Assembly (NCBI GenBank): GCA_027032655.1
Contig: JALVMZ010000407.1
Span: 6,596 to 11,897, forward strand
Length of the DNA stretch: 5,302 nucleotides
Reading direction: 5' to 3'
Source: Desulfobacteraceae bacterium
Lineage (GTDB): Bacteria > Desulfobacterota > DSM-4660 > Desulfatiglandales > JALVMZ01
Positions 1 through 4,829 of the stretch are shown in pieces. The notes below the pieces were generated by a model. It did not search any database and was not told the origin of the DNA. It saw only the letters and a list, made by a program, of their open reading frames with translations. The position numbers were made by a program, and so were the translations under genes. The stretch's first letter is position 1. Every line of letters starts with the position of its first letter.

Positions 1-18
1 TATATCTGGAATTACCTT

Positions 19-99
19 ATCTGTCATGCTGAGGGGCAAAGCCCCGAAGCATCTCATAGATCCAACGGGAGTCTTTCAGACACCCTCAGGATGACAGAT
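19..99. repeat. REP-like palindromic intergenic element, copy 1
   Basis: The ends form an inverted repeat: 19-35 pairs with 83-99 over 17 bases with one mismatch (ATCTGTCATGCTGAGGG against CCCTCAGGATGACAGAT). Inside lies a perfect small hairpin, GGGGC-AAA-GCCCC (33-45), followed by a weaker hairpin around ATCT-CAT-AGAT (51-60). A second copy lies at 2528-2617 in the same orientation, and similarity to it starts near position 9. The layout (GTCAT-CTGAG at one end, CTCAG-ATGAC at the other) resembles dispersed non-autonomous palindromic elements found in many bacterial genomes. No protein is encoded here. Its effect on nearby transcripts is unknown. Confidence 0.75.
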
Positions 100-113
100 G
101 GAATATGAATCAT

Positions 114-128
114 TTTTACAAAGCTCTC
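114..128. repeat. 15-base inverted repeat flanking sucCD, left arm
   Basis: TTTTACAAAGCTCTC is the exact reverse complement of GAGAGCTTTGTAAAA at 2452-2466, just after sucD. The match does not extend on either side. It lies 14 bases inside REP-like copy 1. An exact 15-base match within a window this small is uncommon by chance but not decisive in A+T-rich DNA. It could be a remnant of a longer repeat. Confidence 0.4.
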
Positions 129-141
129 GATAATACCTTTT

Positions 142-167
142 GGACTTATATAGTTTCTTATAAGTCC
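142..167 (+). other. Perfect 9-bp hairpin in the sucC upstream region
   Basis: GGACTTATA (142-150) pairs perfectly with TATAAGTCC (159-167) across an 8-base loop. A short pyrimidine stretch follows, but not a true T-tract, so it is a poor terminator. It is the first of three adjacent hairpins (142-230) using GGACTTA/TAAGTCC-type arms. It lies upstream of the sucC promoter, so it would appear in RNA only from a transcript starting further left. Confidence 0.5.
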
Positions 168-182
168 TCTTTATGCAGAAGG

Positions 183-208
183 GGACTTAAATGCCTCCTA
201 TTGAGTCC
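183..208 (+). other. Hairpin of GGACTTAA/TTGAGTCC arms
   Basis: GGACTTAA (183-190) pairs with TTGAGTCC (201-208) with one G-T pair, leaving a 10-base loop that contains CCTCC (194-198). That CCTCC could instead pair with GGAGG (222-226) in the next hairpin, so the two structures are partly exclusive. This is seen by eye only. No known riboswitch or attenuator was recognised. Confidence 0.35.
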
Positions 209-213
209 TTGAT

Positions 214-249
214 ATGTCCCGGGAGGACATTCATTTGATTTTTAATTTT
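214..249 (+). terminator. Possible rho-independent terminator of a gene left of the window
   Basis: ATGTCC (214-219) pairs with GGACAT (225-230) over a 5-base loop, CGGGA. A T-rich stretch with runs of five and six T follows (231-249). The stem is short (6 bp) and the T-runs begin several bases after it, so this is a weak candidate. If real, it ends plus-strand transcription arriving from the left and insulates the sucC promoter. Confidence 0.35.
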
Positions 250-271
250 TTAGTAGATGGTGTCAAGGGAT

Positions 272-297
272 AATTTAATTTATTATTTAATTAAATT
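272..297. promoter_or_regulatory. A/T-only palindrome just upstream of the sucC promoter
   Basis: AATTTAATT (272-280) and AATTAAATT (289-297) are a perfect 9-base inverted repeat separated by 8 bases, all A and T. It ends 13 bases before the -35 box at 311. It could be an UP-like element that helps RNA polymerase, or a binding site for a dimeric regulator. Low base complexity makes a chance palindrome plausible, and no known operator was recognised. Confidence 0.35.
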
Positions 298-310
298 TTT
301 GATTTGATAG

Positions 311-339
311 TTGACATATTCATATCTTATCCATATACT
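311..339 (+). promoter_or_regulatory. Sigma70-type promoter of sucCD
   Basis: The -35 box TTGACA (311-316) is a perfect consensus. It is followed by a 17-base spacer (317-333) and the -10 box TATACT (334-339), one base from TATAAT. Transcription would start near 346, giving a leader of about 38 bases before the sucC ATG. A strongly A+T-rich stretch lies just upstream. No regulator site other than the A/T palindrome is evident, so expression may be largely constitutive. Confidence 0.8.
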
Positions 340-383
340 CACAAATCTTGAATTAAAAAAGTCGAAGAAAGGAACCTACTGCC

Positions 384-1523
384 ATGAAACTCCATGAATA
401 TGAAGCTATGGATATATTTAAGAGATATGGTATTCCGGTGCCTGAACAGATAAAGGTAAACACTGTGGAGCAGGCACTTGATGCAGGCAATAATATCGGA
501 TATCCGGTTGTGCTTAAGGCTCAGGTCCTTGTAGGAGGAAGGGGACTGGCAGGAGGAATAAAGACCGCACAAACCGATACAGAATTAAAGTCCCATGCAG
601 AAATACTCTTGAACTCACATATAAAAGGGCTGCCTGTAAGAGAACTCCTGGTGGTGAAAAAGGAGGAGATATCAGAGGAATTATACACAGGCATCACAAT
701 AAACGGATTTACTGGAAGGCCTGTAATAGTTGCAAGCACCGAAGGGGGTGTGCACATAGAAAAGAGGGCTCAGGAAGGGAATAAATCTATCCAGACCCTT
801 GAAATTGAACCAGGCTCGGAGTTTTATCCCTATCAGGCAAGAAAACTCTTAAGGAGACTTAACATATCTCCAAAACTACTGATCCAATGGTCGGATATTA
901 TTGTAAAACTCTACAGGATATTCAATCAATATGAGGCATTAATAGCAGAGATAAATCCCCTTGCCCTGTTAACAGATGGAAAATTAAAGGCACTTGATGC
1001 AGTAATTGAACTTGATAATTCAGCACTTTTTAGGAGAGAGCTCCCCATCAAAACCCCAATTGAAAGAATAGAGGATCCCCTTGAGAAAAAGGGGAAAGAG
1101 ATTGGTGTAACCTTTGTGAATCTTGACGGAGACATTGGGCTGATATCCTCTGGCGCAGGTCTTGGTATGGCATCGATGGACATAATTGCACAGAAGATGA
1201 AACCCGCAAACTTCCTTGAAACAGGAGGCGGTATTACAGATGATTTGCTGTACAAATGTATGGATCTTGTCACTTCAAAAAATGGTTTAAAGGCCGTATT
1301 TATAAATATCTATGGTGGTATAAACCCCATTCATGAAGGGGCAAAGGGAGTGGCCCGATTTATAAAAGAGAAGAACCTGAAAATTCCTGTTGTAGCAAAG
1401 GCACTTGGCAACCGACAGGAAGAGACCTGGGAGATACTGAGGTCAGCAGGTGTCCATGTAGTTACAGATACGGCCACAGAGATTGCAGTGGAAAAACTCT
1501 TTGAGCTTGTAAATAATCAATAA
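384..1523 (+). CDS. sucC: Succinyl-CoA synthetase-type beta subunit (ADP-forming, ATP-grasp)
   Basis: The beta subunit of a succinate-CoA ligase-type enzyme, which interconverts acyl-CoA + NDP + phosphate with acid + NTP + CoA in the cytoplasm. At 379 residues it is close to the usual length (388 in E. coli). It begins MKLHEYEAMDIFKRYGIPVP, typical of the family. An ATP-grasp domain follows, with K45, the glycine loop GGRGLAGG (51-58), the Mg-site segment E189-I-N-P and D205, spaced as in E. coli (16 residues). The C-terminal flavodoxin-like domain has GAGLGMASMD (257-266), ANFLETGGG (275-283) and NIYGGINPIHEG (308-319). The last motif differs from the common GGIVRCD form, and the glycine loop has L55 where Lys is usual, so the acid substrate may not be succinate. 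An AAAGGA (368-373) lies 10 bases before the ATG. The stop overlaps a possible upstream ATG of sucD (TAATG), which indicates a tight operon. Family assignment is firm; substrate is inferred. Confidence 0.93.
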   Translation: MKLHEYEAMDIFKRYGIPVPEQIKVNTVEQALDAGNNIGYPVVLKAQVLVGGRGLAGGIKTAQTDTELKSHAEILLNSHIKGLPVRELLVVKKEEISEELYTGITINGFTGRPVIVASTEGGVHIEKRAQEGNKSIQTLEIEPGSEFYPYQARKLLRRLNISPKLLIQWSDIIVKLYRIFNQYEALIAEINPLALLTDGKLKALDAVIELDNSALFRRELPIKTPIERIEDPLEKKGKEIGVTFVNLDGDIGLISSGAGLGMASMDIIAQKMKPANFLETGGGITDDLLYKCMDLVTSKNGLKAVFINIYGGINPIHEGAKGVARFIKEKNLKIPVVAKALGNRQEETWEILRSAGVHVVTDTATEIAVEKLFELVNNQ

Positions 1524-1524
1524 T

Positions 1525-1530
1525 GGAGAG
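1525..1530 (+). promoter_or_regulatory. Ribosome binding site choosing the sucD start at 1538
   Basis: GGAGAG lies 7 bases before the ATG at 1538, which gives MGILLDDSTRVIVQG and aligns directly with the E. coli SucD start MSILIDKNTKVICQG. The earlier in-frame ATG at 1523 overlaps the sucC stop and would add five residues absent from the E. coli protein. Its own upstream bases are A/T-rich with no Shine-Dalgarno. Confidence 0.7.
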
Positions 1531-1723
1531 TGATAATATGGGTATATTACTTGATGATTCAACCAGGGTAATTGTTCAGGGTATAACTGGCAGAATAGGA
1601 AGCGTTCAGACCCACTGGATGCTTGAATATGGAACCAACATTGTTGGAGGAGTAACACCTGGCAAAGGTGGAGCTACAGTGGAAGGTGTTCCTGTTTTTA
1701 ATAGTGTGGATGATGTTTTAAAA

Positions 1724-1726
1724 TAG
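1724..1726 (+). other. In-frame amber (TAG) codon inside sucD
   Basis: The codon order is GTT TTA AAA TAG ACA GGT GCA, reading V-L-K-stop-T-G-A. Family members usually have a charged or polar residue here (a typical run is K-E-T-G-A-N), so a single change from GAG, AAG or CAG would make it. The reading frame is the same on both sides, so this is a substitution and not a frameshift. Confidence 0.95.
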
Positions 1727-1728
1727 AC

Positions 1729-1765
1729 AGGTGCAAATGCATCGGTATTCTTTGTTCCTGCACCT
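1729..1765 (+). other. Stem-loop immediately downstream of the sucD TAG
   Basis: AGGTGCA (1729-1735) pairs perfectly with TGCACCT (1759-1765) across a 23-base loop, beginning two bases after the TAG. Structures just 3' of a stop can promote recoding, but these bases also encode conserved residues (TGA and VPAP), so the pairing may be accidental. No SECIS or PYLIS consensus was recognised. Confidence 0.3.
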
Positions 1766-2451
1766 TTTGTGCTGGATGCCTTTCTGGAGACAGTTGAGGC
1801 GGGAATAAAACTTATAGTTATTGTGCCTGAACATGTGCCTGTCCATGATGTTATGAAGATGAGAAAGGTGGCAAAGGAAAATAATGTTACTGCTTTGGGG
1901 CCAACCACACCCGGAGTGCTTGTGCCCGGAAAGGGCAAAATGGGGATAATGCCCGCTTCCCTTTTTGCACCAGGAAGAGTTGGAATTATATCCCGAAGTG
2001 GAACACTGTCATATGAATTTGCAGGCATACTCTCTGATAATAATGTGGGCCAGAGTGCGGTCGTGGGTATGGGAGCAGATCCTGTGGTTCTGACTAACCT
2101 TCCAGAACTACTTGAGCTATTTGAAAAGGATGAACATACTGATGCTGTTATAATTGTGGGCGAAGTTGGCGGAGAACAGGAGGAGATGGCAGCGGAATTC
2201 ATATCAGACAATATGAAAAAACCTGTTGCTGCATATATTGCTGGAAAGTATTCTCCTGAGGGGAAAAGAATGGGTCATGCAGGTGCAATTATCAGAGGAA
2301 ATACAGGAACTGTAAAGGGAAAGCACGATGCACTGAAAAAGGCAGGTGCTGAAATCTTAAATAGTCCCATAGAGGTGGGTGAATGGGCCAGAAATCATAA
2401 TCTTTCCTGAGAAGTAGACAATCCTTTCATATTTGTGATAATGTAAATATA

Positions 2452-2466
2452 GAGAGCTTTGTAAAA
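2452..2466. repeat. 15-base inverted repeat flanking sucCD, right arm
   Basis: GAGAGCTTTGTAAAA is the exact reverse complement of 114-128. It lies 41 bases after the sucD stop and 61 bases before REP-like copy 2. Together with the two REP-like elements it makes matching borders around sucCD, but the spacing of the parts differs on the two sides, so this is not a simple transposon end. Confidence 0.4.
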
Positions 2467-2527
2467 CTGAATGAGAAGCTATCTTTTTCATGGTATCTTT
2501 AGAATTATTTTATTTATCATGCTGTTT

Positions 2528-2617
2528 GAATTACTTTAAGCATCATGCTGAGGGACTTAAGTCCCGAAGCATCTCATGAGATCCTTCGGGTATCTTTCAG
2601 CCACCCTCAGGATGACA
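2528..2617. repeat. REP-like palindromic intergenic element, copy 2
   Basis: This is in the same orientation as copy 1. The outer arms are TCATGCTGAGGG (2543-2554) and CCCTCAGGATGA (2604-2615), with one mismatch. Inside are two strong hairpins: the perfect palindrome GGGACTTAAGTCCC (2552-2565), and CCCGAAG (2563-2569) pairing with CTTCGGG (2584-2590) around the palindrome ATCTCATGAGAT. Similarity to copy 1 begins at GAATTAC (2528; position 9 in copy 1). The inner stem of copy 1 has different bases but still pairs. The element fills most of the gap between sucD and the next gene and may mark or assist the end of the sucCD transcript. No clear T-tract terminator is present. Confidence 0.75.
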
Positions 2618-2649
2618 AAAGGGTTATAAATTCATTGTAGGAGGGATAT

Positions 2650-3240
2650 ATGCAAAAAAAGAGCACAGGAATTCGTCCCAACCCTTCTGGAGACTGGCCT
2701 GAGATTCATCCAAGCTCATTTGTTGACCCCAGTGCCCAGATAATGGGAAATGTCAAGATTGGTCCAAAGGTTTATGTGGGACCCCAATCAGTTATCAGGG
2801 CAGATGAGGTGGATGATGAGGGTAAGGTTCACCCCGTTATTATCGAAGAGGGCTCCTGTATCCAGGATGGAGTGATCATACATGCAAGGGCAGGCACATC
2901 GGTCAAAATAGGTCCTGAAGTTAATATAGCACATGGGGTGATAATCCATGGACCATCTTCTATTGGTAAGGGTTCATTCATAGCCCTCCGGGCATCAATA
3001 TACAATTCAACCCTTGAAGATGGAGTATGGATCGGGATAGGTGCAATTATAACAAGGACCACTATCCCCTCCCATACCATGATTCCTGCAGGTGCAGTAA
3101 TCCGCTCAAATACGGATCTTTTTCAATTCAGACTTACAAACATAAAGGAGGAAGCATACAAGAAGAGTGTTTTTGATGCAAGTGCAAGACTAAGGGATAG
3201 TTACAAAAAACTCTATGAAGAGGAATCAAAAGATGACTAA
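2650..3240 (+). CDS. Gamma-class carbonic anhydrase family protein (left-handed beta-helix)
   Basis: Likely a homotrimeric, metal-dependent carbonic anhydrase (CO2 + water to bicarbonate + proton), cytosolic since no signal peptide is seen. Hexapeptide repeats run from about residue 19 to 152, then a helical C-terminus (about 155-196). The three metal ligands are present: H78 (QDGVIIHA), H95 (NIAHG) and H100 (IIHGP). The 5-residue gap between the last two equals H117/H122 of Methanosarcina Cam. Residues matching the Cam active site also occur: R50, D52 and E53 in IRADE (Cam R59, D61, E62) and Q72 (Cam Q75). The acidic loop with Cam E84 is absent, as in CamH types. Instead about six extra residues (VDDEGK region, 54-59) follow E53. 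The Shine-Dalgarno AGGAGG (2639-2644) sits 5 bases before the ATG and fixes the start. No obvious promoter was found between the REP-like element and the gene. Many relatives are called acetyltransferase-like, so activity is inferred from the residues. Confidence 0.85.
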   Translation: MQKKSTGIRPNPSGDWPEIHPSSFVDPSAQIMGNVKIGPKVYVGPQSVIRADEVDDEGKVHPVIIEEGSCIQDGVIIHARAGTSVKIGPEVNIAHGVIIHGPSSIGKGSFIALRASIYNSTLEDGVWIGIGAIITRTTIPSHTMIPAGAVIRSNTDLFQFRLTNIKEEAYKKSVFDASARLRDSYKKLYEEESKDD

Positions 3241-3246
3241 TTAGAG

Positions 3247-4806
3247 CTACTCCCATTCAATGGTGCTGGGGGGCTTTGAAGATATATCATAAACTACTCT
3301 ATTTACTCCCCTAACTGTATTGATTATCCTGTTTGATATCCGGGCAAGTAGATCGTATGGAACCCTTGTCCAGTCCGCGGTCATGGCATCAATGCTGTCC
3401 ACTATCCTGATTGCTATCACATATTCATATGTCCTCTCATCTCCCATAACGCCCACTGTCCTGATGGGAAGAAGAACAGCAAAGGACTGCCATACCTTTT
3501 CATAGAGTCCTGCCTCCCATACCTCTTCCAGCAGGATAGAATCGGCCTCCCGAAGTATCTCAAGCTTTTGAGCAGTAATCTCGCCAAGGATCCTGACAGC
3601 AAGACCCGGACCCGGAAATGGCTGACGCATTACAATCTCTCTTGGAAGGCCCAGTTCCATTCCTACCTCCCTCACCTCATCCTTGAATAGCTCCCTTAGG
3701 GGTTCAATGAGGTCCAGTTTCATAACCTCTGGCAGGCCCCCCACATTGTGATGACTTTTAATGGTGGCAGACGGTCCCCTGTGGGATACACTCTCAATGA
3801 CATCAGGATACAGGGTGCCCTGGGCCAGATATCTGGCAGAGCCCAGTTCCTTTGCCTTTTTCTCAAATACCCTTATAAATTCCCTTCCAATGATCTTTCT
3901 CTTTTCCTCTGGATCAGTAACGCCCTTTAGTTTTGATAAAAAATGCTCACCTGCATCCACCACATGAATATTCATCCTGTAATTATTGGCAAAAAGTTCT
4001 ATGACCTCTTCTTTTTCACCCTTTCGGAGAAGTCCATTATCCACAAATATACATGCCAACTGATCCCCTATGGCCTTCTGAAGTAATGCCGCAGTAACCG
4101 ATGAATCCACACCACCTGAAATGGCACATAAGACCCTATCACTTCCCACCTTTTCCCTTAACTCTGATATGGTGTTTTCCACAAATGAGCTCATGGTCCA
4201 GGTGGGTTTGCACTTACACACATTGAAAAGGAAATTATTGAGTATTCGTCTTCCTTTTGGAGTGTGGGATACCTCTGGATGAAACTGAACCCCGAATATT
4301 CTTCGCCTCTTATCAGTAAATGCACTCACAGGACAGCTCCTGCTGTATGCAAGGCTCATAAATCCATCTGGTAGTCTTTCTATATGGTCACCATGACTCA
4401 TCCAGACCTTCTCTTCCTGATCAATTTCAAATCCATGAAATATGTCCTGATTGTCCAGTATCCTTATCTTTGCATTTCCATATTCCCTCTCTTTTGCCTG
4501 AATCACCTTTCCACCAAGTGCATGTGCAATATACTGCATCCCATAGCATATACCAAGCATGGGCACATCAAGTCTAAACAGGCCATCTTCAGCCCGTGGT
4601 GCATCGGGGGCATAGATGCTGGATGGACCTCCTGATAGGATTATTCCTGATGGAGAGAATTCCTTTATCTTTTCAACTGAAATGCTGTATGGATGAATTT
4701 CACAGTAAACATGGGACTCCCGTATCCTCCTTGCAATTAACTGGGTGTACTGTGAGCCAAAATCCAGAATCAGTATTCTGTCACCTTTGAACCCTGACAC
4801 AAACAC
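3247..4806 (-). CDS. guaA: GMP synthase (glutamine-hydrolysing), full-length two-domain enzyme
   Basis: Converts XMP + ATP + glutamine to GMP, the last step of guanine nucleotide synthesis. The 519 residues are near the family norm. The N-terminal class I glutamine amidotransferase domain (about 10-195) shows ILILDFGSQYTQ, the oxyanion-side GIILSGGPSS (54-63), the nucleophile C87 in GICYGMQ, and the H176/E178 pair in QFHPEV. The ATP pyrophosphatase domain follows with the PP-loop SGGVDSS (230-236), then the C-terminal dimerisation domain with QPFPGPGLAVR and the conserved end KPPSTIEWE. The start is a GTG at 4806, with GAGG (4815-4812) 5 bases upstream; a second GTG at 4800 is possible. The stop is TAG with an in-frame TAA two codons later (TAG CTC TAA). 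It lies 23 bases after guaB, probably co-transcribed, and meets the carbonic anhydrase gene head-on with a 6-base gap. No defects seen. Confidence 0.97.
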   Translation of the reverse strand: MFVSGFKGDRILILDFGSQYTQLIARRIRESHVYCEIHPYSISVEKIKEFSPSGIILSGGPSSIYAPDAPRAEDGLFRLDVPMLGICYGMQYIAHALGGKVIQAKEREYGNAKIRILDNQDIFHGFEIDQEEKVWMSHGDHIERLPDGFMSLAYSRSCPVSAFTDKRRRIFGVQFHPEVSHTPKGRRILNNFLFNVCKCKPTWTMSSFVENTISELREKVGSDRVLCAISGGVDSSVTAALLQKAIGDQLACIFVDNGLLRKGEKEEVIELFANNYRMNIHVVDAGEHFLSKLKGVTDPEEKRKIIGREFIRVFEKKAKELGSARYLAQGTLYPDVIESVSHRGPSATIKSHHNVGGLPEVMKLDLIEPLRELFKDEVREVGMELGLPREIVMRQPFPGPGLAVRILGEITAQKLEILREADSILLEEVWEAGLYEKVWQSFAVLLPIRTVGVMGDERTYEYVIAIRIVDSIDAMTADWTRVPYDLLARISNRIINTVRGVNRVVYDISSKPPSTIEWE

Positions 4807-4809
4807 CTT

Positions 4810-4817
4810 CCCCTCTT
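4810..4817 (-). promoter_or_regulatory. Ribosome binding site of guaA, supporting a GTG start
   Basis: On the minus strand AAGAGGGG lies in the 23-base gap after the guaB stop. Its GAGG core is 5 bases before the GTG at 4806 and 11 bases before the alternative GTG at 4800, favouring 4806. No ATG starts the frame in this region. Confidence 0.6.
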
Positions 4818-4829
4818 AATGAAACACTC

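Larger units (their letters stand above)
1538..2410 (+). pseudogene. sucD: Succinyl-CoA synthetase-type alpha subunit, interrupted by an in-frame TAG at codon 63
   Basis: The alpha subunit binds CoA and carries the phosphorylated histidine. Apart from one TAG (1724-1726) the frame is intact: 290 codons before the TGA, against 289 residues in E. coli. The N-terminal CoA-binding Rossmann domain shows QGITGRIG (14-21) and GGVTPGKGG (37-45). Immediately after the TAG it resumes as TGANASVFFVPAPF, matching the E. coli TGATASVIYVPAPF. The ligase domain has GRVGIISRSGTLSYE, GEVGGEQEE and GKRMGHAGAII. The active-site His is codon 247, the same place as in E. coli (246 without Met). Loops differ from the common form (GPTTPG for GPNCPG, GADPVVLTNLPELL for GGDP-type), as in its partner SucC. 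No Shine-Dalgarno precedes the next in-frame starts (GTG 1769 onward), so restart is unlikely. If TAG is a stop, the product is a useless 62-residue fragment. Lack of other damage suggests a very recent mutation, a sequence error, or readthrough. Confidence 0.88.

Noticed and set aside
235..273. A 12-codon leader peptide starting at TTG 235 behind GGGAGG (221-226)
   Set aside because: It has a rare start and low-complexity sequence, and it lies upstream of the sucC promoter. It is easily a chance occurrence.
1..383. A CRISPR array or tRNA in the long left intergenic region
   Set aside because: There are no regularly spaced direct repeats, and no cloverleaf with a T-loop GTTCRANYC-type motif was seen. 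The structure present is palindromic.
926..1273. A 115-residue minus-strand open frame within sucC
   Set aside because: There is no ribosome binding site or recognisable domain, and sucC explains the region fully.
1724..1765. A selenocysteine-type recoding signal
   Set aside because: The codon is TAG, not TGA, and the stem-loop lacks a recognisable bacterial SECIS apical loop.
1606..2211. A 201-residue open frame on the minus strand opposite sucD
   Set aside because: It is rich in Ser, Thr and Pro, resembles no family, and is antisense to well-conserved sucD. It is a shadow frame.
1769..2410. A separate short gene encoding only the C-terminal part of SucD, starting at GTG 1769
   Set aside because: No Shine-Dalgarno precedes it, the start falls inside the conserved CoA-binding domain, and the conserved frame continues upstream to the TAG. 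It is the second half of one sucD gene.
2454..2488. A terminator after sucD (AGCTT/AAGCT stem followed by TTTTT)
   Set aside because: The stem is only 5 bp with a 17-base loop and has no G+C-rich core, so it is too weak to call.
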